Positions 12,419-23,129 of a stretch of 52,992 nt of DNA are shown piece after piece (position 1 is the stretch's first letter; each line of letters begins with the position of its first letter). The stretch covers positions 1-52,992 of the forward strand of contig CAJNOQ010000380.1 in assembly GCA_905250885.1 (NCBI GenBank), given 5' to 3'. A model generated the notes under the pieces. That model did no database searches. It was not told the DNA's origin and saw only the letters and a list, made by a program, of their open reading frames with translations. Both the position numbers and the translations under genes were made by a program. This stretch comes from Didymodactylos carnosus (taxonomy: Eukaryota; Rotifera; Eurotatoria; Philodinida; Philodinidae).

Positions 12419-15400
12419 TTAGGATGAAGGTACTGTACGCGATAATAATGGAGTATCACTATTCGTATGATTTGATTTCGTTGTTTTTTTTATTATAATG
12501 TCTTCTAATGTAAGTTTTTTTGGTAATGGGGATAAAGGGGAAGACGAATTATTGTAATGAGTTGATGATGTCAAAGGCATTTTCATTATAGATGAAGGAA
12601 GTAGAGTGGGACTTGAACGACGTGCAGTTGATTTTGGTTTGGATAATGGAGGTGTGACACTTGAAGTTGGTGGTGAAGATGATGACGGGTTGAACGTTGG
12701 CAACATAGTTCGTAAACTTAAAAGAAATAACATCAAGTGACAACACAAATTACGCAACAAAACAACAGAGAAAAGTAGTGATTATTGATTATTAATTAAT
12801 TTAAGAATAGATGCAAAAATAAAAGTGTGTATAATGCTATAATTATCATCTTCTGTTTTTGTAAGAATAAAATAATCTTAGTAAAAAATTTTTAAAAATA
12901 GTTAAATTAGCCAGATTAGTAAGAACGCAACAAGACAACGTTAAATCAAAGACCCGAATGGAAAATGTACAAGCTCATCGTTCTCTACCAAAATGAAAGT
13001 TCCCTATGTTTATCAAGTTTTGTGAACAAAAAAATTTTGTGCCACTCTTCCGTATGATCATCCGAAAATAGTGTTAAATTCGATTCTTTTTATATCTTAC
13101 TACGGTCAAAATTTCAAAAATTCTCAAAAAGCTTTTTCCACTGTTAGAAAAGTTTTATTTCATTTTTCTTCCATTTTCTGAAATTTTACGTTTCTACTCG
13201 TATGTACCAGTTTTAGTTGATATTGCAACATGCTCAGATATTAAGCCGATTGTGCTAGTTTCTGTTAGTAGAAATCCCACACGTTGATTAATTAAAAACT
13301 AACTCACATGTACCATTCAAAAAAGAAAGTTGAGGAGTGCATGAGAAAACATTTCTGTGAAATAGTACTTACGTAATCATAGCTTGTTTAAAAGAAGGTA
13401 ATCTACAAATAAGTCGGTCTATAATGTTTTTAAATTTGAATCTATTCATTCGTTGTTAATTTTAGTTTTCCATGCATTCAAAATCAAATGGTATATTTTT
13501 GTTTTGTCGACAACTTACTCTCACACCGCCCCTCACCAGAGATAGGCGCGAGTCATCACTTTTTCGAGTTTGAGTCGAGGTTCGAATCCGCGTCCCATCA
13601 AAAATTGACTCGAGTCACCTCGAATCACTCCGAGTTATTTTCTTGAGCAAAACTTGCTTCTGATTCATTTTTTCAAAAAGAACGGGTCTTCTTTCAATCC
13701 TCTCATGTGACGCGATCTTCTTCTCTCTCCCTCTTCTGGTATATAACAAATATAATAAACACCGTCATAACAGTCCCAAGTTTTACATGAATGTCTCGAA
13801 AGTGACTCGAGTCAGTTTATCAATTTTTTTGAGTCTTTCACCTCGAGTCCGAGTCATAGAAAAACGTCACTCGAGTCGTGACTCGGACTCGTCCATCTCT
13901 ACCCCTCGCACCTTGAAATTCTATGAAGCGTCCGATTTGTCGACGAAACGAGAATATCCCAATCAACTTAAGAATTATCTTTTAAAATTTCTACTTTAAA
14001 ATCAAAGTATCCGAGGATGAAGCAGCCATGCATGCCTATTTATAAAATATTCTTCTGACATGCATTAGCAGACAAATGAACTTTTGTATAAAAAGGAAAA
14101 AAAGCTTACCAATACGATAAAATGGCAAAGCAAGCAATCAAAGGAAAAAACGCACAAAATTTGATACTGAGATGACATAGAAAGAGAAAAAAAAATACGA
14201 AGTGTAAATAAAAATGATGTGAAAAGAAGTATAAATTGAAGAGTGATAACAAATTGGCTTGCTATCTCCCTCGGTACTCTTGTAAATGAAACAAGCAATA
14301 AATAAATTCTGATAGGTGAACAAAGAAAGCATGACTCTTTGTGTATGTGTGCGTCTAAGGAGGTATAGTGTCGGATAAGCACGAGTAATAAGTAAAATAA
14401 AATTTAAAAACAATATGAAAACTAACAAACTTACAATTGACGAATTTTTGATTCTTCACGCTTATAGCCAAGTAATTTTTCTTCAGGCTCTTTATTGATT
14501 GGTCTAGAATAAAGAAGAAGAAAAAAAACCGATGAATTTTTATATCTAATCAAATATTGGGAGTATAAATCATTTACCCTTGTACAGCTCCCTCGAGTTC
14601 ATCTTCTCTAAAAGTACAATGAATTACTTCATATTTATTAAATCATTTATGAAAAAAGTGATATAACACCTACTGATCTCTAAAAAATCGTAGTTCTTCT
14701 TCAACTTCTAATAATTTTGTTTTCAAATCATTTCTTTCCCACAATACTTGACGTAATTCTTGGAGTGTAAAACGTGGACGATTCGTATCAGTTAATTCAA
14801 GTAATGGATCCTTAAATTAAAGAACAAAAAATATAATTAAAACAAAATTAAGAAAAAAATAATGAATTTTACTAACTATAGATGATACAGGACTAGCTAA
14901 ATCGTCAGTTCCTTGAATCACTACTCGCTCTTTCATATGATTAATAAAATTTTCTTTATCTTTTAATTGTACTTCAAGATCTGATTTTTCTATTAATAAA
15001 CGTTGTGTTTGATTTGTTGAAAATGTATTCTTTTGTCTTAAAGTAAAATTAATTTTACACACACGTTCCAATTGTGATTGAATCTAAGTAAAATAAAAAT
15101 ATTTTTCTTTTAAATAGAAGAAAATTGAGAATTTGTTGAATAAATACATACCGCTTCCATATCCAACATTTTTTGAGTAAGATCTTTATCTTTTGTTTTT
15201 ATAAAACGTTTCAATTTAACATTTTCTTCTGTTAAATTTTTAATACATTCTAATTCTTCACGAGTTATACCTAAAATTTTTAAGTAATAAGAATTTTATA
15301 AGAATGTTAGAAATTTCTTTTTTGTATTTTACTTATAACATCACTTGGACTTGGTAATTCGGTACTTTTATTAAAACCACCTTTGTCAATTTCATCACGC

Positions 15401-16772
15401 AAACGTTTATTTTCATCTTCCAATTTTGATACTAATGCCATTAAATCATCCACTTCTTTTCGCCATTGTTCTTCGATTTGTTCAAGTTCCTATAGTATAA
15501 GTCATTTATTTGAATAATATGAATATTAACGGAGGGAGGGAGGGGGGGGCATGGGGAGCTTTTTAGGAAAATTCAACTCACATGAACAGGTAGAATAGCC
15601 TCTTATGTTGCCCGCAACATTTTGTGTAAGACGAGATATTTCTTCGCTTTTTGCGTTGCTATCATTAGTTCTGAAAAAAATGACATCTTGAAAATCACTC
15701 ATTTTCTTCGGGAAAAGGGTCAGCCTTGGACAAGGTTTTGCCCGATAGAAACATTTTGAACGAAAAGTGTGCGAATGAAAGTTGTTCAGTGTCAAATTCT
15801 ACATGGGATGAGCGAGAGAATTTTTGAAATTCCTAAAACTCGATCTAAATTAAATTTTTAAAAACAGTATTTTTGAATTAAAACTCGAGTTTTAGGAATT
15901 TCAAAAATTCTCTCGCTCATCCCATGTAGAATTTGACACTGAACAACTTTCATTCGTACAGTTTTCGTTCAAAATGCTTCTATCGTGCAAAATCTTGTTC
16001 AAGGCTTTTTTAAAAATACTTTTTTCATTAAAAACACATAACGTCAGTTAAATCTAAATTTCTCTGTCAGACTTGACCCCTCAAAATATGAAAATTTTTT
16101 TGTGGATACACCTCGACATGCTCTACTGAATGGCAACAGATTGAAGAGTTTTTGTCGAAAATTTTATTAATATTGTAGAAATGAAGCAAAAAATCGAGAC
16201 TAAATTTAACAAAAATGTAGGAACCATCCAGTAACCGCAAAAAGAAGATTTCGACATATCCTGTACAGAGTGGTAGAAAAAGCCGAGTGAATAGTCGTTC
16301 CTCCCCTTAAAAAATAAACAAAATCAACTTACTTTATCGAATTTTTCTCTCAATCCTCTCGTTTCATTTTTTTCCATTTCTAATTTTTCAATTCTCATTT
16401 TTAACTCTGTTAATTCATCTGTTTCTTTTTCATTTTTAGCTGCTTGTGTTTCTAACAATTCTAATATTCGAATTACTTTTGGTACAAGATCTTTAATTGT
16501 ATCCGTGCCATAGAGTTCAATAATACGTTCAAAATCCTTTCCAATAAGAGCAGCTTCATCGTAAACACCTTCAACGGTTAAATCTGGATAGTATCGTAAA
16601 GGAGATGACGAATATGTCATTTTACGCATTACGTCTATTGTATTGCCGTTATCAGGAGATAAACAATATGATGATGAACGATTACTGGTGGTACTACTAC
16701 TAACATCACTTGTAGTCAAATGAGATGTCAATGATTGTGAAACTAAATCGGGTAATAAATCTGTCGGTGAAT
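12419..16772 (-). CDS. RILPL1: RILP-like Rab effector (RH1–coiled coil–RH2), first exon not found
   Basis: Exons in order of transcription: 16772–16333, 15489–15333, 15270–15152, 15083–14877, 14810–14674, 14607–14578, 14503–14435, 13402–13373, 12716–12419; about 495 residues, phases consistent, stop at 12419–12421. The first visible exon starts in phase 1, so at least one 5' exon with the initiator Met is missing from this model. RH1 is clear: VYDEAALIGKDFERIIELYG followed by LVPKVIRILELLE. A coiled coil follows (15489–14877). RH2 is RPRFTLQELRQVLWERNDLK, followed by LEVEEELRFF (about 14780–14690). RILP-like proteins bind phosphorylated Rab8/10 through RH2 and myosin Va or dynein adaptors through RH1, acting in lysosome and cilium traffic. 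After the usual ESKIRQL end, this protein gains a tail of about 110 residues rich in Ser, Pro and Thr. Two exons are only 30 nt. Closest to RILPL1 by length and RH2; JIP3/4 is less likely because it would be far longer. Confidence 0.85.
13537..13901. mobile_element. hAT-type MITE (365 bp) in a RILP-like intron
   Basis: The left end CAGAGATAGGCGCGAG and the reverse complement of the right end, TAGAGATGGACGAG, form hAT-like terminal inverted repeats (hAT ends commonly read CAGNG-TGGGC). The flanks are CCCCTCAC (13529–13536) and CCCCTCGC (13902–13909), an 8-bp target duplication with one mismatch, as expected for hAT. The interior is full of GACTCGAGTC-type subterminal motifs on both strands. 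There is no transposase. It lies in the intron between the putative cassette exon (14110–14166) and the 30-nt exon 13373–13402. Confidence 0.8.
14110..14166 (-). other. Putative cassette exon of the RILP-like gene (hydrophobic alternative C-terminus)
   Basis: A 57-nt segment with a pyrimidine-rich acceptor (CTATGTCATCTCAG) and a strong donor (G then GTAAGC). Read in phase from exon 14503–14435, it encodes FIKFCAFFPLIACFAILSY, a 19-residue hydrophobic stretch. Its last two bases TG join the first base A of exon 13402–13373 to make TGA. Inclusion would therefore end the protein after a membrane-like tail; skipping gives the long Ser/Pro-rich tail. The other splice junctions in the gene keep the frame without this exon. 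No transcript evidence is available. Confidence 0.5.
15532..15550 (+). other. G-rich tract with G-quadruplex potential
   Basis: A run of GGAGGGAGGGAGGGGGGG type lies in the intron between the first two modelled RILP-like exons. Four or more G-runs with one-base loops fit a quadruplex on the plus strand (C-rich in the transcript). It stands out in a region of about 30% GC. Confidence 0.5.
15723..16005. repeat. Long fold-back (hairpin) repeat in a RILP-like intron
   Basis: Arms 15723–15843 and 15885–16005 (121 bp each) are near-perfect reverse complements, around a 41-bp AT-rich loop. For example GTGTCAAATTCTACATGGGA on the left is repeated exactly in complement at 15934–15953. It would form a long hairpin in the pre-mRNA. 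Likely a fold-back MITE; I could not identify a target duplication. Confidence 0.85.
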
Positions 16773-18863
16773 CTAAAGATAAGAAAAAATGCTACTGATA
16801 TGGATAAGAATGATGATATATATAATAAAATAAAATATATGTAACAACTAAACATCAAAAATTGTATCTTGTTAAGTTAATATATTGGAGATAGTTTATA
16901 TTTTCAATCAATATGTTCGTTTATATTTTTCGAGTTAGAATTACAGAAATTAAGAAAATGTTAATATTCTTCTAAACGATTATCCCAATAAAAAAAAAAA
17001 AATAAAGTAATCGATCAATTTACAACTGACCCTTGTGCAAATCTTACCTTACATTCAAATATTTCTAAAACTAAATAATAGAAAAAAAATAATCATATTT
17101 TTATAATCGCATGTTCTTGTTTTATATCAGTTCAACATTGTTTTATCACATCTATACACTCTTTCTCTCTCTCTCTCAACAGCTTAATTTTCAATCAACA
17201 ATATATGTATGTGTGTGCAACAATCGAATCAACACTTTCTCATGCTATAACCAGTATTACCACAAAATTGAATGTATTTCTCATAAAAAAAAAAAATAAA
17301 AAAAGCCCCAGAAAACATCACTACAACTCGGCCAACACACCATATAGCTTTTTAAGTACTTTTTTTTTCATCTTTTTCTCTTTCTTTTTCCTGTCTTCCT
17401 TAATCTTGCTATCGAATAAATTTATATCTCTGACATCCTGTTTGTGGATGTCAATGCCTGCCCACATAATATATTGAGGAAAAAGGATCAGATAGATAAA
17501 GAAGTGCAAAAAATTTTCCAGTAGTCTGTATAAGAAAAAATATTTATTCATTGGCATCAATATCTGAGTTAATTAATCTAAGTTTTACTCAATGTATTAT
17601 TACGACAGAGAAAAAAAATTCATTGAGAAAAAGTAACAGACAAACATCATAAATCATATCAAAAATTCTTTCATAGTAATAGTCTCAACAGTTTAAATAA
17701 ATGAAAAACTCCGCCATCAACTTATTAAATTTTAAGAATTTTACTCTCCATCATCTCAAACCAATGAACAAATATAGAATTGAACAAAAAAAAAACAAAA
17801 TAAAAAAAAAACTACTGAAAAAAATTGGTTAACATCAAGTATCGAACATCTTACTAATCAAATTATGATTTTTATGCAATATACATTTCTTACTATATGT
17901 TTATTTATGAATTATTGAGCTCAAAGAATGAAACAATACGTTCTTTTCTTTTCATTGAGATCTATTTAATACGAATGTACATCATCGATACGATAAACAT
18001 ACATACACATACACAAACAAATGTAATTTTTTATTGTGTAATAGATGTTTGCTGGAGAATCAAGTCAAGAGAGAGCAGCGACTACCATGAAAAAAAAAAA
18101 AAAACGAAAATAAAACGAAAAAAAATTTTTTTTGTGTCATCTAATGCTCATGTGAATTCAATAGATATTCATATAATACTTGAATATATGAATATGACCC
18201 CGAATAAAGAGAAGAAAAAAAACAACGAGAGATAGATATAATCACACAAAAAAAAATAAAACGAAGACAATTTTCTTTTTGTCAATAAAAAAAGTAAAAA
18301 GACAATAGGGTAATGTTCAATCGCTCATGAGATGAAAAAAAGCAAATTTATATTATTTTGCACATATTCATAAAACAGAACAAATGCGTTATTCGGGGCC
18401 AAAACCTGTATCTATCAATGAATAAAATCATCATGCAAAAAAGGAAAATTTAGTTATACATTTTCTTTTTCTCTTCTTTTTAATTTCCATTTTCAAGAGA
18501 TGAAGCATAATTATGAATATGTTTGTATATATTTCATTAGAAAATGATGAGAAAGAAAAAGCAATTATTCATTCTCTATATGTACATACTTTAATATTAA
18601 TCACCACTCATTTTCTTTTTCTACTAGACAAGACAATATAGTTTTTCGGCCACTGATCAATGTCAATTAGATGATCAGATAAAAAATATAAAATAATTCT
18701 TGTTTATATATACAATATAGAACATTTAATATGAAATACATCTAGATAAATTCAACAAGAGACCATAATATACAATGTGAAAAGATAAAACGAAGATATG
18801 AAATATAATTTTTTTCTAAAGAATGGCCATTGACATTGATACCATGATGAACCATAGTGAATA
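16773..18863. other. Upstream region of the RILP-like gene, homopolymer- and AT-rich
   Basis: Should contain the missing first exon and promoter of the RILP-like gene, but I could not find a Met exon ending in the required phase. The region is full of A- and T-runs, with a short CT repeat at about 17160–17177. The open frames here are lysine- or phenylalanine-rich low-complexity shadows. Confidence 0.4.
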
Positions 18864-19392
18864 AGGTGCTGCAAATTCGAAGTTATAATACTATTTTATT
18901 TTTGGTTTAATCATACATCATTCGATAGAGAATTTCACGGTGATCGAGAATATCTGATTTTTAGCCTACCCAGTGCACATTATCAGTGAAAAAAGCTCAA
19001 AAAAGTTGAAAGATCTCTTTTTTTGAAAAATCACTAACTTTTTTGAAAAACTGAATAACTTGGTTCCACCTCACTTCGAAGTCGTGAAACTATGTTTTTC
19101 TTATCCAGCATTGGAAACTGCATCTAGAAAGCTGTATTTTAAGGTTGCACACCAAAAAATTTTTTTTGGGCGCGAAACGGGACCGACATATCTTCGATTT
19201 CGAGACCCTCATCTTGCAAATCTATCGCAGCTTTTTGGCTTAACACATAAAGCCAAGTTTTATACGCATATTTGTTCGCAATCAGAGGCAAAAAACGTCA
19301 GAATTCTGCTCATAATTCTCAATTTTCTCCGATCAATTTTTCCTGATTAAGCCAAAAATAAAATAGTGCTTAACTTCGAATTTGGAGCGCCT
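18864..19392. mobile_element. TA-flanked inverted-repeat MITE, mariner-like (529 bp)
   Basis: Left end AGGTGCTGCAAATTCGAAGT and the reverse complement of the right end, AGGCGCTCCAAATTCGAAGT, match over about 50 bp and share a TATTTTATTTTTGG block. TA dinucleotides flank both ends (18862–18863 and 19393–19394), the target duplication typical of Tc1/mariner. A 97-codon open frame at 19060–19350 has no known domain. Lies between the RILP-like gene and FAF2, which are divergently arranged. Confidence 0.75.
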
Positions 19393-22300
19393 TACAAAAA
19401 GTTCTATGTTAATTTTTTTTTCTTCTACAGTACAGTATTCCAAGTCGGAAAATTGTGCGATGATCCTGTATGTTCTTATGAAATACTACGAAAATTATTA
19501 TTGTAGAATAAGATGTAGAATTCCTATGCAGACTCTTTTATATAACTGATCAATCTAGAACGTTAAGACTATAGCAGAAGCTGTTTTCTAAAAATCGAAG
19601 CCTTCTGCTCCTTTAAGCACAGTTATCTACTCAGAGCACTATTTTTTTTTGAATGGTGTGTTTAGACGAAACGAAACTTCTAGAAATTAAAGACTACAAT
19701 GAGAATATGTGATTTCGGACAAGCAACAAGTATCGAAATGTCCACTTTTCTACAGTACAGAAAGTGTCCTAAATGTGAATGTCTTGATAATCGTAACTTA
19801 TCCGAAATATATGAAAATAGGACATAACATTTCATTTTCTTTTTGTTCAAAAATAGAATCAACGAAATTTGCATTGCTAAAAACCAGAAAGTGGCCTTCT
19901 TATCCCATATTAAAAAGGTTTTTTGCATAATCGAATATAACTAGCATGACCGGATTGACTTTAAATGACACAAATTGAATGAGTTAAAGAATAGTTATTC
20001 TTAGAGGATGTAACTGTGAGTGCGTAGTTATTTGCTCCTAAAGGCGACTATAGGCTTTTGACCCCAAAACGGGATGTGTACGAACTTGTAGAGGTGTTAT
20101 ATCACAAATGTAGCTTTGTTAAAAGCTTCCAGTAAAATGATCATAACTCGATCAGAAAACATGGTGGAGAGCTGGGAGACATCTCATTTTGTAAAGAAAT
20201 CTTTACTCTATAAGACTGTTTTACAAGTTTATCAAGTACTGAATGGAGGAGAAAAAAGTTTCGAAAGTAAAAAAATAGGGTTTTTAAAGCGTAAAGTAAG
20301 AAACTTTAAAGATTCGTATGTCCTCAATGGAAGACCTTGGAGAGCTGAAAGTGGTTTTATTTTGTAGAGGACACTTTACTCTATACACAATATTTAACTC
20401 AAATTTAAAATTGTTTTAAAAAAAGCTAAAAGAAAAAGGGGGGATTACCTTTAATTTTGTCTGACAGTGCACATTAGGATTCGACAATATATACACCACT
20501 GGATAGACCAAGTCTTCCTCTACAAGCGCGTACATATCCGGTTTTGGGTGAAAATTACACTGAAACTTATAGTCGTCTTTCTGTGAGTACTTCACAAGCA
20601 CTTGGTAAGTATCTTTACAAAATGTTATTTAGCAATTACTTGTCCAAGTATTTGAAAAGCATTTTCTAATCACTTGATTTCCTTGTTGAATCTCTCACAG
20701 GTACTCACGGCTTACTTGAACGAATGTTTGATCAACTACTTGATAAGAAGATAAAGTAATTCAAGTACTTGATTTACTTGCGAACAATCTCAGAAATGTT
20801 GAACAAAACTTTCAAGGGTACTTGAGCATGTACATTTCACTAGGAGTTGATGTTAATTTTTTGAAACTTATCTCTCAACATCTCAACTTATGTCTCAAAA
20901 CAAGTGTCACACGTTACAATTTTAAAAACGACTGCATTTCTCAATCGAAAATGAGTGAGTTTCTCTTAAATAAAAGTGACTTCTAAAAATCTGTTTCGAT
21001 TATTTTCATAGAGCTTCTTTTAGATCATGCAAAGAATAATTTTATTACATGTTGAACATTTATTTACTGAGAAAATAGTATTTTACGAAACCACAGTAGC
21101 ATCAACATTGCCAACGAAAAAGTCAGCTGTTAGTCTTTTTAGAAAATGCGAAGTTGAACGTAAAGACTTTATCTTATTAACAGCAAGAAAGATCTCTGAC
21201 AAAATCCCTTTCCAGCATGCAAAAATGTAGATAAGGCTAAAAAACGATATCACTTTTGAAAGTGAATACTTCAACTATTCGTCGATATATATATATATAT
21301 ATAATGCAACGTTTTAGTTTTAAAGAAAGTTGTTGTATCTGAGTAAGGGGCCTCATAAATCACTACCAACTATGTTCCTATGGCCCAGAAACATTCATCT
21401 AAAACTACAGTTTTTCGAAGTTCTCTCATGCGGACTGTTGCATTTTACAGCTTACCTGAGATCAGGAGCGAGTTCATTAGTTATAAACAGCACTGTTAAG
21501 AGAATCTAAAGCGTCTTTGACCAACAGTTATTACATTCGTAAGAAATGTGATCTGCTCAAATATAAAACCTAAATATAGACTGAAAATTTTATCAGAATT
21601 TGCGACTCAACTCTTGACATTTCCTCTACGAGAAGGAGAAAACAAGTTGTTTTATGCACATCTATAGGGTATTCGCAAACAACAATCATACAACGATCAA
21701 TGAAAAAAGTTAGGTCTTCTTTTTTTAAAAAATACTAACTGTTCATATTGGAAGGCATTTTGTACATTCAAACGACAAACTTGAGCATAATTGTATTCCG
21801 AATGTATGGAAAAATATTGGACGACTTTCAACTGAAATATCTAAAAAATAAACGACTTTGAATTATTTTCTATAACAAAGAGATGTTTATTAGATAACAG
21901 ATATCATTTTGAACAAAGATTAAAGATTAACACCTATAGAAGAAGAGAGACTGCTTCTTACTTGACAAGAGATAGGCATCAATCTCAAATTGCACTCACT
22001 CTTTTCAACAAATCTGACTATTCATAGTGAGAGGTTAAAGAAATATGTTACCTTTTAGGTCGCCTCACACAGAATGGAAATTCAGATGATAATTTATTCG
22101 TAAAGTAAAAAAGAAATTTTTACAGAAAGGATATATCACTGAGAAAAATTATTGGAGTAATTATTTGTTTTCAGGGTTAGGTTATTTACTTCTTTCAAGA
22201 TTTCGTCAAACCTGGATGCCTTGAACTTTGAAAAGTAAATAGAACTTTGAAGCAATGATTACAATTACGATTAAACTTTAGAATCAAGCTAAACTGTGAA

Positions 22301-23129
22301 TAAACAAAGAAGGAAAAAATAAAGAAAGAAGCATTATGAATCACATCTTAAAGAAGAAAGGAATGACTCATTTTCTTCTTTCAACTTGTACGATTGAAAA
22401 CTGAGTACGCCCAGTCAACAGGATGTAATAAATCTTTCAAACGATCTTCTAATTGATTATCAAAATTTGTTGATTAAACCAGATGGCAGTCCTCCTACAT
22501 TATATCTATCTCACTATAAATTGATTCTATTATTCCATTTTATTTATGACAGTTCAGATTTGATTGGTGAATATTGGGAACCAATACATCTGTATATAAT
22601 ATTGCTATATTAATATATTAATAGTAGACATATACGTCTCTTAATTTTATTGGCATACGTTCTTTTATTTATTTAATTAGCTTTTGCACAATCTCTGATA
22701 AAATTACTTGCCTTTTTTTCCAGAGTCGTCTATGCTTATTGGCCTTTTCTGTCGACATTTTTAGCACTTTTATCTGTTTAAATATCTTCCTATTTAGCCC
22801 GAACTACATGAATGTGAACGACTTAGTACACCAAGAAAGTTTAAACGTATGGAATCTACACATTAGAAAAATATAGAAAATATTGCAATTACGTTAATCC
22901 TTTCCTGCTTGAGCTTGCCATTTGGCAATACTTTTTGCTGTGTTTTAGAAAATAGCCGGCTGGAAAGGGTTCGCTTATATCTTCTAGAAAGAGAACTGTA
23001 GGATTTTTGACTATTATTGTCATCAAATCGTCTTAATAATTTGTCACATCTCTTTTAGAAATTGTATGTTTACGTTATGATTTTTGATTTAATAATGTAA
23101 TCTGTTGTACTTTAGATCAATAAAAAGAA
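19393..23129. other. Intergenic spacer upstream of FAF2
   Basis: No gene recognised in 3.7 kb. It contains a cluster of ACTTG/CAAGT motifs at 20594–20832, a (TA)n run at about 21285–21303 and a small inverted repeat at 22898–22970. The last few hundred bases should carry the FAF2 promoter and 5' UTR; no TATA or initiator motif stands out. Confidence 0.4.
22898..22970. repeat. Short inverted repeat, possibly a tiny MITE
   Basis: TCCTTTCCTGC near 22898 and the complement GCTGGAAAGGG near 22959–22969 bracket about 50 bp that also contains GCCATTTGGC. A TTAA precedes the left arm (22894–22897), which recalls piggyBac-type insertions, but the right flank is TTCG, so the assignment is weak. Confidence 0.35.

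Noticed and set aside
13579..13589. GGTTCGAATCC, a perfect pol III B-box match
   Set aside because: Lies inside the hAT MITE with no A box or tRNA fold near it.
14065..14428. Long minus-strand open frames of 96–105 codons
   Set aside because: Most of the length is intronic Phe/Leu/Ser-rich translation of polypyrimidine DNA. Only the 57-nt segment 14110–14166 has usable splice sites.
15526..15795. 89-codon minus-strand frame in an RILP-like intron
   Set aside because: Overlaps the G-rich tract and one arm of the hairpin; no coding support.
19060..19350. 97-codon plus-strand frame
   Set aside because: Inside a MITE, no recognised domain, starts at a non-ATG codon.
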